Assembly: GCA_006503535.1 (NCBI GenBank)
Contig: QYRS01000008.1
Location: forward strand, 992,001 to 1,056,000
Source of the DNA: Arthrinium phaeospermum
Lineage: Eukaryota; Ascomycota; Sordariomycetes; Amphisphaeriales; Apiosporaceae
Direction: 5' to 3'
DNA: 64,000 bases
Below, one piece after another: positions 35,098 to 47,465 of the stretch. Position numbers and translations under genes: made by a program. A model generated the notes under the pieces. That model was not told the DNA's origin and ran no database searches. It worked only from the letters and a program-made list of their open reading frames with translations. The number at the start of each line of letters is the position of its first letter. The stretch's first letter is position 1.

Positions 35098-38000
35098 GGG
35101 AACGCGGACGAAAGGTTTCCCCCTTCTTACACAACTATCTGACATGTTCCGAGGATGTCGGTTATCTAGTCATCCAGCATGCGCAAACGAATGGAATCCC
35201 CCGCCCCTGGCCCGCTGTCAAACTTTCCGAGGCGGAAATGACGCTGCATCATCGTGGTATGTAGTCGTACCAGCAGCGGCCGACAGGACAGCAAAGAAAG
35301 ACATATGCAGTTCTCGTCACGAGGGTGAGTTGAGCCCACGAGCAGGTACCGAGTGGAGCTGCGGGTGGTATCAAAGCGATCAATGTTGAGTGAGACTCGA
35401 GGCGGCAAAGCTACTATACTCGACATCACTCCCAAAAAGAAAATTGAAGTAGTCAAGGTGATGGGGGGAAGATCCCGAACAGCACCTACTTGCTGCATCT
35501 TTGCCTAATTCGGCCTACGTTCGGCAGACACAAAAAGACAGACCACCACCACCGGGGCGGGGAGTATGTACTTTGCTTTCTGCTGGCGATGATTGCGAAA
35601 AATCGAAACACCCCCGAACATCGGTACCTACTTGCCGATTTCTGGTTATGGTAATTCGTATTTAAATTCGTCGGGCATCAAAAAAATGTGCACCCGATTA
35701 AAGATGAACGATCCCGGACCTGGGGTTTCGTTGTAATTTCGCCTGGCTCCCCAGAAACCTTCTTTTTTTCTGGCTAGGCAAATGGGAAGGGAAAAAATAA
35801 CGGCAACCTCCTATCCTAGCTGTGGAGGCTCGGGACAGATGGGATGAAGTGGGAACAATGAGTGTTGGAGGACTTTTGCAGTGCAGTGGCGCGTCGCGCT
35901 GTCTTGTTAGGCCACCGAGCGAACAACATTAAGGGAGCGGGCGGCTGGGGGAGAACGCTCGCATGCATAATGGAGGATGGGAAGCAAGAGAGGGGAGAAG
36001 GAGAGAGGCGAACCAACAAGGGGCCTGCAGGCTGGGCCTTTTTATCTTATGTATGCACTTTGGGTGTGTGCGCATATGATATGTAACAACGATTGAGGAG
36101 AAGGAGGGAGTGTTGCATGAATACAAGGCAATCGCAATCACCAATCTGCCCATCCATCTCTAGATTCTAGATGCAGTGGTCGGTCTGTAAAGTGCCTAGC
36201 AAAGTAGGTAGAGATGCGGACGGGACGGAACCAAGCCTGGAGATCGACAGGCAGACAGGGTTGGGACCGGCGTACTAGGTGCGGTCTTTTCCAAAGATAC
36301 GGCTTGGGGATGGTTGCAATTTCACATCGAAGTACTCCGTAGTGCTTCTCTTGGAAGGCTATACTGGCGTGATGCCGAAGGCATTCGTACGTACTATATC
36401 CAGCCGTGGTCCGGAAAGAAAGGATAGGACCGGTGCGATGCTGGGTTGCTTGTTTCGGTTGGTTGTCCAGCCAAGCCAAGGAAGACGTGGTGAGGACAGG
36501 CTCCAGGTCAGGACAGGTCCAGGTAGGTCAAGTGGGAGGCGGTGGTCGCGGTGGTGGTGATTGTGGAAGTGGAGTGTTGGGCTAAAATAGTCCTTTCGAG
36601 CCATTTGCACTGCCTCTGTCTGCCCAATGAGGAGGATGAAACTTGCAACTGAAGGTCGGCCCCCTTGGTTTTCGCTGCAAGCCGCGCGCCCTGGCTAGGT
36701 AGCTGCTCGGTTTGCGGTCTTTTAGTGGAAGGGCGAGGCGTCGGCAGAGAGAGCAGGAAAAAAGGGACAAACAGGAATCGCTGATGCAGGTGAGTGAATG
36801 GAGAGAGGTCGAGGCCAGAGCAGGTCCAGATGCATACATGTACTAGGTACAGCAGGCAATCAGTCCACTGTCAGAAATTACTGCTGAAGCAACCAGGCTC
36901 CGACTTGGACATTTCGCGTATAGAATTAAACAGAAAGCAGCAGAGTAGAAGTCTATACCTGCGCGTAGAGGTTTAGTCGAAGTCGCATTGCTGGATGCCC
37001 GCCTGTTCATCAGGGAGTTGGATCGCTGGACTGGTGCTAATAACGAGAGGTTGTACCAAGAGAAACGGGAAACCCTCCCTCTCCCTGTCCTGTCCTGTCT
37101 AGCTGTCTTTTTTGCCTAGGCCACCACGCAACGGGCCCCCAGTCCCCGTCTCCCCCCAAAAGTCCACTCAGCAAAGCAAAGGCCCGAACAATTTTCTGAA
37201 TCCTGACTTGATCTGAGCCCGAAAGTCTGGTCCTCCTAAATCCTCTTTTTCTCCTTCTCTCCAAAAAGCGAAAAGTTGGACCCCGCGACAAACCTCACAA
37301 CAGGCGAGCAATCTTCCGACTCTGGCGACCGACGACACCTGTGCCGTCCCATCTGTATTCCTTGCTGCGACTTAACAAAAGACTTGACTAGAGAAGAATC
37401 CCTTCTTGACGCGGTGAGCTTGCCTTTTGTGCGCAAACGACGACCTTGCCTCGATTGTTTTGAAAAAAGACGTTCCTGCCTTGTCGGCGACGCGGCATCC
37501 TCTGGGGACCGGAATTCCCACCCAGCGCCCTTGACTAGAAGAAGACTGCCAAATAGCCCATTGTTTTTCCAGCAACCTGTTGGCAGGCGATAGACGAACC
37601 GCACTTTTCACTCTCACACACTTTCGCACTCCTGACGACTGCTTTCTGGAATTCCATTCCATCAAGACAGCAACAGTCATTTTTTTATTTCATTTTTTTG
37701 GCAACGCGCCCGCCCCCAACAAAATCTTGCCCTTCATCTCTACGACATTCATCACCCACCAGCACCCAGGCGAATCAGGTGTCTGTCCACACACAGCACC
37801 ATTTACCTCGCACTCTCCGGCTCGACAAGACAACTTCCCTTGTCTTGTGACCCGACTTGACGACGGCGACTAGCGATTTTACGTCGCTATCCACGGTTTA
37901 GCTGTTTTACCCCACGTCTGACCGATTTGACGACCTATTCTACCTCGACGATTGCCCATCACTAGAATTGGCAGAGAAAAGGGCATCTAGCGCCAAAAAA

Positions 38001-38316
38001 AATCGAGGCGACGAAATTGACTGTCAACATTGCGCAACGCTTTTTTGACCCTCTTTGTTCTCATCACTTCCCGCCAGAAGTCTTGTGAAATCGGCGTGTC
38101 TGCGCAAGTATACCACTTTCCAACAGCGGGCACTCATTGCGAGGTCTGCCACAAGCTGTGATCGCTTCATCTCGTGAGTTGCTATCCGAATCCGATACAA
38201 GCTGGTACCAAGGTTGCACTTTTTTCGCCCATTGCAGTAGCCGCCTTCGTAATCCACCTCCCAGCGTCATCCCCTCTTCCCCACCACGCTACTTCCTCGT
38301 CCAGTTTTGTATCGAC

Positions 38317-38331
38317 ATGATCGATCACTGA
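38317..38331 (+). promoter_or_regulatory. Four-codon uORF in the PP1 leader
   Basis: The frame ATG ATC GAT CAC TGA lies 230 bases before the PP1 start, inside the pyrimidine-rich presumed leader. Confidence 0.4.
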
Positions 38332-38338
38332 GGATCAG

Positions 38339-38386
38339 ATGCACCACTCACTTTCACTCTTTTGTTTCTGCACGTTTCTCGATTGA
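38339..38386 (+). promoter_or_regulatory. Second uORF in the PP1 leader
   Basis: This is a 15-codon frame ending in TGA at 38384-38386, 175 bases before the PP1 start and 7 bases after the previous uORF. Confidence 0.4.
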
Positions 38387-38561
38387 ATCCAAACTAATAT
38401 ATCACTCCTTCCCTTAGCTCAGAGAAGTGCATCGTCCTTTATTCGGGCTCTGTAGTGACCTCTACCCGACACCGACCCCCTTCCTTTCTCTCTGCTGCCC
38501 TGACTCCATACCAACGACAAAGGCGTTCTTGGCCATATCCCTGGCAGGCGAAGGATTTACG

Positions 38562-39728
<1,167 letters not shown>

Positions 39729-41085
39729 ACTGTGAAAAAAAGAATTTATACGAACTTCCTCCTCTATTTAGGTTCGGCCGTCGATGATCGACCACACCCG
39801 CATTGCTTCCTACAAGCCACCCTCAAACACACCGAATCGATGAAGAAGGGGCCGTTTCCCGGTACCTGGCCTAATCTGGCCCCGAATAACTCCGAATCCG
39901 AGTCGTTTCTTCCATACAATCTGTCCGAGTATAATGCCACGAATCACACCTCTTACGACGACAACGAGGAGTTTTCCTTCGCCGCGGCCCCCCTGGCGCC
40001 AAGGATGTCGCCTCTGATGAATGGGTTGGACGGTCGAGTTGATGATGAATGTTGCTACTACGCGAAAACAAATAAAACCAGGCTTTTCGTATTATGGAAC
40101 CGTCACGAGCGTCTCACTGTTCGCAATCGCATGTGTACATGAACGGGCTAAAGGACAGTCTCGACTGTTATGTTTTTCTCCCCAACCATACATCTGTACA
40201 CCACGTTTCTTCTATTTCTGCTTATCTGAGTCTCCATATGGGCATGTGAGTGCAGCATGCCATTCTCTTCTTACAGCCGGATGCGACTGGTATTCTTTCC
40301 ACCTTTCCACCTTTACTTGCCCTTGACTGCGGTGCATGCGGGATGGGTAAGCCTCGGGCCAGTGGGCGACGTAGTTCCCAATGAGATCCTACATCTGCAC
40401 GCACACAGACACAACTCATCACTCGTCAAGGTTTGTCAAAGTTAAGCCATTACGCCCCTGTGCAAAGCGCATCAGCACTAAGGGTGATGAGCAACATCCG
40501 AGTTGCTACAACGCCTTGGGCTTATCTAGATGACGCTTGTTTCCTCGTCTTGCCACCTTGCACATGTAGTCTTTAAACAATCTTTACCGAGTGCTCAGAA
40601 GCCCGTAGGCCTGGGTCTGGCTTGTGTGTCATTATGGAGCCTGAGTCTGAAAGAACACTGCTTGTAGCGACTGGCTACCGGCTACCCTTCCCACATGAGT
40701 CGGCGCTTTTGCGAGTCTGGGGTCAGGGTCGAGGTCTGTTCCACGTTGAAGCTATATGGATGCCTCTTTACATCTCGTAGTGGCAGGACACCATGCGATC
40801 CGCTCCTGTCATAGAACACGTCTGGTGGATTTGTTGGTCATACATACGTATGTGGCATCTACCACATAGTCCACTGTGCTGTACGAGCTCGGTCCCCTGC
40901 TCTTTCCTCACAGGTGTGGAAGGTATTGCAAGTGTATAGGTTACCTTTCAAGACTACCATCACGAGGTTATGCGAATGCGACGATTTCCTAACGAGCCGA
41001 GTCCAAAAAAGAAGAAGGATTTGAAAGATGTGACGTAGCATGTGTTGCACACGTTTTTTTGTTCTTTTTCCCTCTATGTCATCGC
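39729..41085. other. Intergenic between convergent PP1 and Rdx-family genes
   Basis: This holds the 3' flanks of both genes. A 136-codon plus-strand frame right after PP1 (39732-40142) is Ser/Asn-rich and unlike any family I know; it is probably 3' UTR. Nothing else was recognised. Confidence 0.5.
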
Positions 41086-42181
41086 TTACTGGCAATCTTC
41101 GCACACTGCTCCTCCTGCCGCGCCATCACCCCCGTTGTTGCTGGGGATGGTCGTGGCGGGAGGGCCGGCGGCTGCTTGCTCCGGCGTGTCCGGATGCGAC
41201 TGATCCTGGCGCGGGGTGTCTCGGGTGACTGTCGGGTTTGCTGACGACGAGGATGTCAATATCGATTGTTGTTGCGTTGCTCCTGCTGCTGCTGCTGAAG
41301 TTGTAGCAGCAGCAGGCTTCGGTTTCCTCGCGTGGTCGCGGTCGACGTGGCCCAGGTCTCGGTTGGGCTCGATCACGTCGCGCACGCGGCGCTTCAGTTC
41401 CTTGGTCTCGGGGAAGCCGCCGTCTACCGTGCGGTCCCAGAGCACGCGGTGCTGGGTCGCGGCAGCGGCTACGGCGGCGCCTCCTCCTCCAGGTAGTTGT
41501 TGGGCAGCATCGTTGTCATTGGTGCTGGGGATCACGGCCGCGGTGATCTCGACGATGAAGGTGCCGCCCGTCGAGGGCTGCAGGGCTACTTCGCCCAGGC
41601 CCGTTGAGAAGGTGGAGAGGAGCTCTTGCGCATACTGGAGTTTGGGGGTGATTGGTCTCAAGTCAGTCCGCCGTGAAAGGAGGGCGAGATGTCATGGGAG
41701 GGAAAGAGGAAGCGGGCCACGGGGGTCGCGGAAAGTTTAAGGAAGGTCAGGCGGGCGGGTGGTATGTGGGGGTCCATCGTGGGAAAGGAAGTTGAGGTCA
41801 GGGGCGGAGGACGTCGGGGAGGGAGGAAGAAGGAAGGTACGCGGGTGGTAGGTAGGTGATGACGAAGGTAGGTTCGGAATACGTAGCCGTGCCCAATAGG
41901 GAGGAGGAAGGTTTGTTGCAGTGGCTATGGGTGATGGTATGTGAGGTGGTATAGACGGAGGCAGTGTGAGTGACCTGTGCTGGGTCTGGGTCTGGGTCTG
42001 GGTAAGGGGATGATGGAACGGAACCTACATAGGCGGCTCGCAACATCCACTTGCATTGTGTGCAGAACCGGATCGTTACACGGGGAAGCATGTTGTTGTT
42101 GCTGCTGCTGCTGCTAATACCACCAGACGACGGGGCGGGGTCCGATGCGGACGCCGAGGAGGAGGTCGTTATTTCAGCCAT
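41086..42181 (-). CDS. Rdx-family (SelT/SelW/SelH-like) thioredoxin-fold protein
   Basis: Two exons (42181-42029 and 41634-41086) give about 233 aa. The core reads LPRVTIRFCTQCKWMLRAAY-YAQELLSTFSTGLGEVAL, then LWDRTVDGGFPETKELKRRV and IEPNRDLGHVDR. This is the Rdx domain of selenoprotein W/T-like proteins, with a Cys-x-x-Cys redox motif (C40-C43) where animal homologues carry selenocysteine. No UGA is used here. The role is presumably thiol redox; the substrate is unknown. The intron (42028-41635, 394 bp) is long and contains an imperfect TGGGTC tandem run. Insertions unlike shorter homologues are the N-terminal 30 residues (Ser/Asn runs), an Ala/Gly-rich loop in the middle and a low-complexity C-terminal tail. 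M31, just before the core, could be the real start. Confidence 0.82.
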
Positions 42182-43927
42182 TCTGTACTCGTGTAGATCG
42201 CTCGCTCCCTTTGCGTTTCGCAATTGATGCCGAAGAATGGGATGTGGTGGATGAGGCGTCCACTGTCCTGGGACACGATTCGGTCGTAATGCCGATCCGA
42301 CCTCGGGTATCCGGGGTCTTTGGGTGGTCGAGAGGAGGGAGAAAAAAAAAAGGCGTCGTGCACCACCTGCGTCATCCCACGCCTAATTTCTACGGATGCA
42401 ACCGATTGGTGACACAGGATGGCATAGCATGAATGGGCATTTTGAGTGGAACTGTCTGGAGCTTGAAATTGCCTACCTTGGTTCCCTTGGGTACTATTTC
42501 ATAATCAGTACTACACGCACGCACGCATGTACCTCGCCTTCAAATTTTAAAAAACAATAGGGGTGAATCTGTCAGGTCTGATGAATGACGATGTATGTAG
42601 TAGGCAAGGGCATGTCTTTATTTTTTTGATTATTGCGCTGAACGAGTGTCATGATTATGGTCTGGTTTGTAATATCCTGCGAAGAATTAGTTAGTAGGTA
42701 GGCTGGCGCCCCCGTCCGCGGGTCAGCCGGCTTCGCGCTTCCGGGAACAGCAGGTCATCTTATGTTGGGGCAATGTTGGGTCCATCCTCGTCGTCACGAC
42801 AGGTGAGGCCATACATAGCAAAGAAGTCCGGGCAATCCCCCCCTCCTCACTGCCACCCCCGTACCGGGCACCAGGCTAGACAGTTCGTGAGGTGCTCTCG
42901 CTGCGTCCAATAATCGTGTGTGCAGCGGAGGACCACTGCGCCTTATTCTCATATTCCTCCACTCTCGTCTTTTTTAGAACTGGTTGGTCAATTATATCAT
43001 CCACCCTGAGAACATACAATGCCGGACAGGCAGCCTATGCAGGTTCGGAACTAGCTGCATAACTTACCCTCGTTCGGCCGATGAGACATGACAGTGTGAC
43101 CTATCTATAGTCATCGCACTGCGAAACTGTTGACTGGTAAGGTATAGTAGTCTCATAGGTACATGTAGTTAGTATAGCATAGCAACCAACGGCCCAGCAC
43201 ACCCTGATGGCCCATGGGAGGTTGGGGACCAGCTGCACTCACAGCTGCTCCTCCAAGGTTAAATGATACGATGGCAACACCAACGACGACCTTGGCGGAC
43301 GACTTGATGTCGTGCTATACTGAAGACACCAATTCACCGTCAAAGGGGAGGCGCGATCACATGGAAGGGATTGATTATAGGGTATTACCGGGAACGACAG
43401 GAGGGCTGTTCTCACGAGTTTTTTGCTCATTGATTCAAGAAGGTCGAAAAGAAGGAGAGTACAGGCCGAAACTAAAAGTAATACATGCTCAAAAGCTTCC
43501 CAAATGGCCTGCCTCTGTTGCGGTTTTGCAATGGGCGGGCGCTTTTTTTGGCCCATCCAATCCCGGAAATACATACATCGTAGCATAAAGGAAACTTGTT
43601 GATTATCGTAAAGGTGCCAACTTCCCCTGAATCTCCGTAGGCATTCAACTCTTCGCTCCTCAACTCCTGGGGGTATCCGCCGCTGTTGCTCTGGTGGTAT
43701 TATCCGTCTGCTTCGATCGTGGCCGCGCTTGGCTTGACCTGTCCAAGACGGGTTCTGGCGTAGGTAAGTGGTCGAGCAGTCCACACCCACTCCCTGCTCA
43801 TCAAAATACAATGGTAGCCTGCCTGCTCGTCGTTGTTTGCTGTTCATCGCGGCGTAAGACTAGGATGACTGCGTCGCCCCTTTGAATTCCCGTCCCTTCC
43901 GACGGGGTAGTTGATCTAGCCATGGCT
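42182..43927. other. Intergenic between the G-gamma and Rdx-family genes (both minus)
   Basis: No supportable gene. A 202-codon minus-strand frame (43239-43847) has no family resemblance and overlaps a 124-codon plus-strand frame; both look fortuitous. The 5' part is the promoter of the Rdx-family gene, with CTG/TTG repeats nearby. Confidence 0.45.
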
Positions 43928-44278
43928 CTACATGACCGAGCAGCATCCGCCGCTCTGCTGTGGCGCGTAGGGGTCCTCGCCCCTCGGGACGGCTCCCCAT
44001 ACCGACGGTACCATGTAGTCGCGCGTGCTGTTGCAGTAGGCGATGATACTGTTGATCGATCAATTAGTCACTGGGTCTCAGGCCACAAGGCTCTCTGGCG
44101 TGGTTGTGCGCAATTACCTCTTGGAAGCCTGCGAAACAGGAATTCGTTCACGCTCAAGGTCTTCTCGCAGACGGCTGTTGAGCTCCGTCAGGCGTCGCAG
44201 CTTGAGATCAGCCATTGATTGCTTGTTCTTCTTGATTTGCGAAGGATCGCCGACGTCCCGGGAGGTGTACTGAGGCAT
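43928..44278 (-). CDS. gng-1: Heterotrimeric G-protein gamma subunit
   Basis: Two exons (44278-44118 and 44048-43928; 69-bp intron) encode 93 aa starting MPQYTSRDVGDPSQIKKNKQ. G-gamma pairs with G-beta and anchors it at the plasma membrane for pheromone and nutrient signalling. The GGL helix (MADLKLRRLTELNSRLREDL) is followed, across the intron, by SIIAYCNSTRDYMVPSVWG and DPYAPQQSGG. The C-terminus CCSVM is a CaaX box for farnesylation, with a neighbouring Cys for palmitoylation. The start at 44278 matches the usual length. However, the frame is open upstream to another ATG at 44545, which would add 89 Ser/Pro/Ala-rich residues. The first start is preferred from family length; the extension is treated as a separate observation. 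Confidence 0.92.
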
Positions 44279-47200
44279 GGTACTGGAAGTGGTCGAGGAA
44301 TTGGAGTCGCTCCGGTATTGGGGTCGAGAGTCAAACCGCAAAGGATATTGGGGATTAGGTTGATTGGAAAGAGGAGGTGCAGGAGCTGCTACAGGTGCTG
44401 GTGTCGGCGTCGGGTCGGAGCTCGGACCAGCTCTACTAGTCGATGAGGAAGAACGAGCGGTTTGTTGATGGTGGGAACGGGACTGCTTCTGGGATGAAGC
44501 AGGGGACGAAGAAGAAGCTGCATGCATATGTCGGTTAGTAGCCATTATTGATGATGTTGACCTTTTTTTTTCTCTCCTGTTATCCTGTCCTGGGTTGGGG
44601 ACAGAGAGGCAATGCAGCGGTTGGCGATGGTGTGTCGTGACATTGGTCGATCCTTTCGTAGGACTCTGTCGCGTCGATGCTGAGCTGTACAAGGCGTTTG
44701 TCTCTTGTCGCTTCCCAGCGACGTTTTCGCTCAGTCTTGTGCAATCCCCCCTTTGGAGCCGTAACCACGCCAAGCGAGGCAAACCGTGTGCCGTTTGTGT
44801 CCTCCAGGCGGCATAGCGAACTCCGATTGGACTCTCTGGGCGGCCATTTCTCTCGCAAGGGGGCCTGAGTGAGAAAAAGGGGGAAACTTGTAAAACTTAC
44901 AGAATTAGACGATTCAAGGTCGTTAATGGGAGAATACGCCGGACAAGGCCACGAGAGGCTCGATGCTCTGAGACGACGACAATAGAAGGGAGCGCGCGAT
45001 TGTCGAAGCTGCGACAAGTGACAATGTGAGGGAGGAAAAGAGGTACGAGTGCCCTGCCTACTTGCAGGTACGGGGGGAGAAAAAGAGAGGTTGACTGGAT
45101 GGGCGCATTGCAGAAGCTAAGGCCAAACGGGGCCGGGCAAGAGGGTCAATACATGAATACATGCACTACGAAAAAGTACTGTATGTACCCAAGCCCTGGG
45201 GAGTCGGGAGGGGGCTAATGAAGACTGGGAAGGTCTGGAAATTGGATCCTAGCACCCAGGGGCGATTGGTTTATTCCTCCTTTGCTTTGCCCATGCTTGG
45301 CAATGGTCGCAATGCGGACTGCTGAGAATGGATAGGGCTAGAGTGCTACGGTGTACGGGGGTCTACGGGGCCTGCAGCTCTGGGAAATTGCCCGTCGTCG
45401 CTGGGCTCCATACCATCAAGCAATAGCGGTGGTTGATTCTGTCAACAGGCCGAGCGATTTGCAACGGCCATCGCATCTACTTTCTAGCCCAGCTCACTAT
45501 TGATGTAAGGTTATGTATGTACAGTAGCACTAATCTGTCTATCCAACTTGAGATAGATTTTGCCGGCAGCCCGGGTGTCTGATTTTTTTGTGTCCCTCTA
45601 ACTATCGCCCTCCGTGCAGCAGCTTTTGGGCCTGCTCGTCTGATCTCTCTTCCCATCAAACCCAAAAATAACATTAATAATAGCGCAAAGGCCTACCATT
45701 GGTCGTCTTGGGGAAAACAGTGTATCTATCTCCCACCACCACGGGACCGGACCGGCCTTGAACCGATACAGGTAGATATAAACAGGCAGAGCCCCCATCG
45801 TGAACTTGCGTTGTCTCAGTCGAGACGACTCCCCGCATTGCTCAGGCCAGGCAGACCAATGTCTCTGGCTCTTGAGTGCAGTGTATCCCAGCCGAGACAC
45901 CACAGCCGTGTCATGTTCGAGAAGCAAGCAGCACAGCCGGCATCGTTTCAGTGGGGCTCCGCTGGTTTTTTTCGTTCTGTTCTGCAGGTGTGTTACAACT
46001 TACCGTGTGTATCAACTCATGGATCAGCATACAGGCGCTTCCCTGTTGTCGGTCTGGAAGCCTGATCGCCCTCTTCCAATCAATGCATGAGCCTACTGGA
46101 TCGACGACGATGATAGCTAACGGTCGGTTCATTCCACCGTGTGGCGATATGATTTCGCGGTTGCTGAGGAGCCAACGATCCTGTCCCTCCTAAACGAGAT
46201 GAACATGCATACTAGCCCTGGTGGTTCCGTCCTTATTAAAGATACCCCACATATCCGAGGCTGCGATACCAGATACTTGCCCATTTTGTGGAATAGGCAA
46301 AACTCTAGAAGCTCCCGCTGTTCAGATCTTGTGCAGTTTACGTCTATGCAGTTTATACAACAGCAGCAACATATATGCTGGTCTGGGATAGCATGTGAAG
46401 ATGTAAACGAGCTCAGCCGCCTTGTATCTAATAATATGTGCATTGGTGTGGTGTTGCCTGTATGTGCCTGGTCTGTGTAGGTAGGCCTAGGTATCTCTGG
46501 TGTTCCGAGCACCTCTACTTGGAACCTAGCAGATGGAAGACGAGTCATCAATAAGCTCATCTTAAAAGTCGTGTAGAAAGGACACCCTCGAATTTCTGCT
46601 TCCTGGAAATGCTGTTCAATAGGCATCTTCAATAGGCATTTACCTACTCAATAAAACGCCAACAAGATACTGCAATGATTCTAGCCAATATGTCGAATTG
46701 ATATGCCGCACGTAGCAATTCATGTTCGGGGGTCGTTTGGTCAGTGCCTCTATATCGCCCAAAGCCATCTTCAGTTTGTATCATTTTGTCATTCGGATTT
46801 CGCGAATTTTGACGTCAAATTGGTTGGTACATAATGGGTAGAACATTGAACCAAACTTGAGATACATCAATGTTTCCATGGTCATTGCTGCCGAGGAGAA
46901 CAAAAAAAAAAGAGAGAAGGCACGTTAGTATAGTTTGTGATACTGTTTCGTTCTTTACGGTTGACTCGCACCAGTCGATGGCTCATACGGCAGGTTTTCG
47001 ACCCAGCTGGACGAGAAACTCTCGCGAGACGAAAACCTTTTCGCCGATAGATATTAAATCCTGCCGGAAGCCATGGGCTGGAAAGGGAGAAAAAAGGTAT
47101 CTCCGTTTGATAAAATATCTGACCGGAAGAGATAATAAAAGACACCAACATCCCACGACGCCTACTACTCTGTCAGAACCGTCCTCTGCAAGCAGCCAAA

Positions 47201-47465
47201 CAGGTCTTGAGCACAGTCAGTCAGTCAGTTTCCAGTAGAGGATTCACGTGATTTTCTTTGGTCTTTTTACCTGGTCAGCCGGGACATCTCCGGGCTTAAG
47301 CGAAAAAAACGAGCCCAGCCCAGGCAGCCCCGCACCCGCGCTTTCCCAAACCTACCCACAAGATTATTGTGTTGTCACAAATTCTCTTCACACCACAAGC
47401 CCCTCATACAATCAGACATCTCGTCGACGGGCATCTGTTGGCAACAACAGCAAATCATCGCCACG
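44279..47465. other. Intergenic, divergent G-gamma / eIF3a promoters
   Basis: This 3.2 kb holds the in-frame 89-codon extension of G-gamma (44279-44545), then nothing I recognise as coding. A minus-strand frame near 46129-46626 (about 165 codons) has no family resemblance. The last few hundred bases are the eIF3a promoter and leader. Confidence 0.45.

Larger units (their letters stand above)
31351..38561. other. 7.2-kb gene-poor interval upstream of PP1
   Basis: I find no supportable gene in this interval, by far the longest empty stretch in the window. Open frames reach 188 codons (34698-35264, plus strand) but are low-complexity and start at non-ATG codons. A short segment near 32690-32820 (plus) reads as an Ala/Pro-rich peptide ending ECHGCYNKSRCLELPDAV. 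It could be a gene remnant but has no intact frame around it. A (CCA)9 microsatellite is at 35071-35097. The last 1.5 kb before 38562 is pyrimidine-rich and is probably the PP1 promoter and long leader. Confidence 0.45.

Noticed and set aside
34698..35264. 188-codon plus-strand frame in the gene-poor interval
   Set aside because: Starts at a non-ATG codon and includes a poly-Thr run from the CCA microsatellite; no motifs.
39732..40142. 136-codon frame directly after PP1
   Set aside because: Lies where the PP1 3' UTR is expected; Ser/Asn-rich with no motif.
43239..43847. 202-codon minus-strand frame between the G-gamma and Rdx-family genes
   Set aside because: No family resemblance, mixed composition, and overlaps another open frame on the plus strand.
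46129..46632. 167-codon minus-strand frame upstream of eIF3a
   Set aside because: The five-Cys run comes from a CAG-type repeat; no conserved motif seen.
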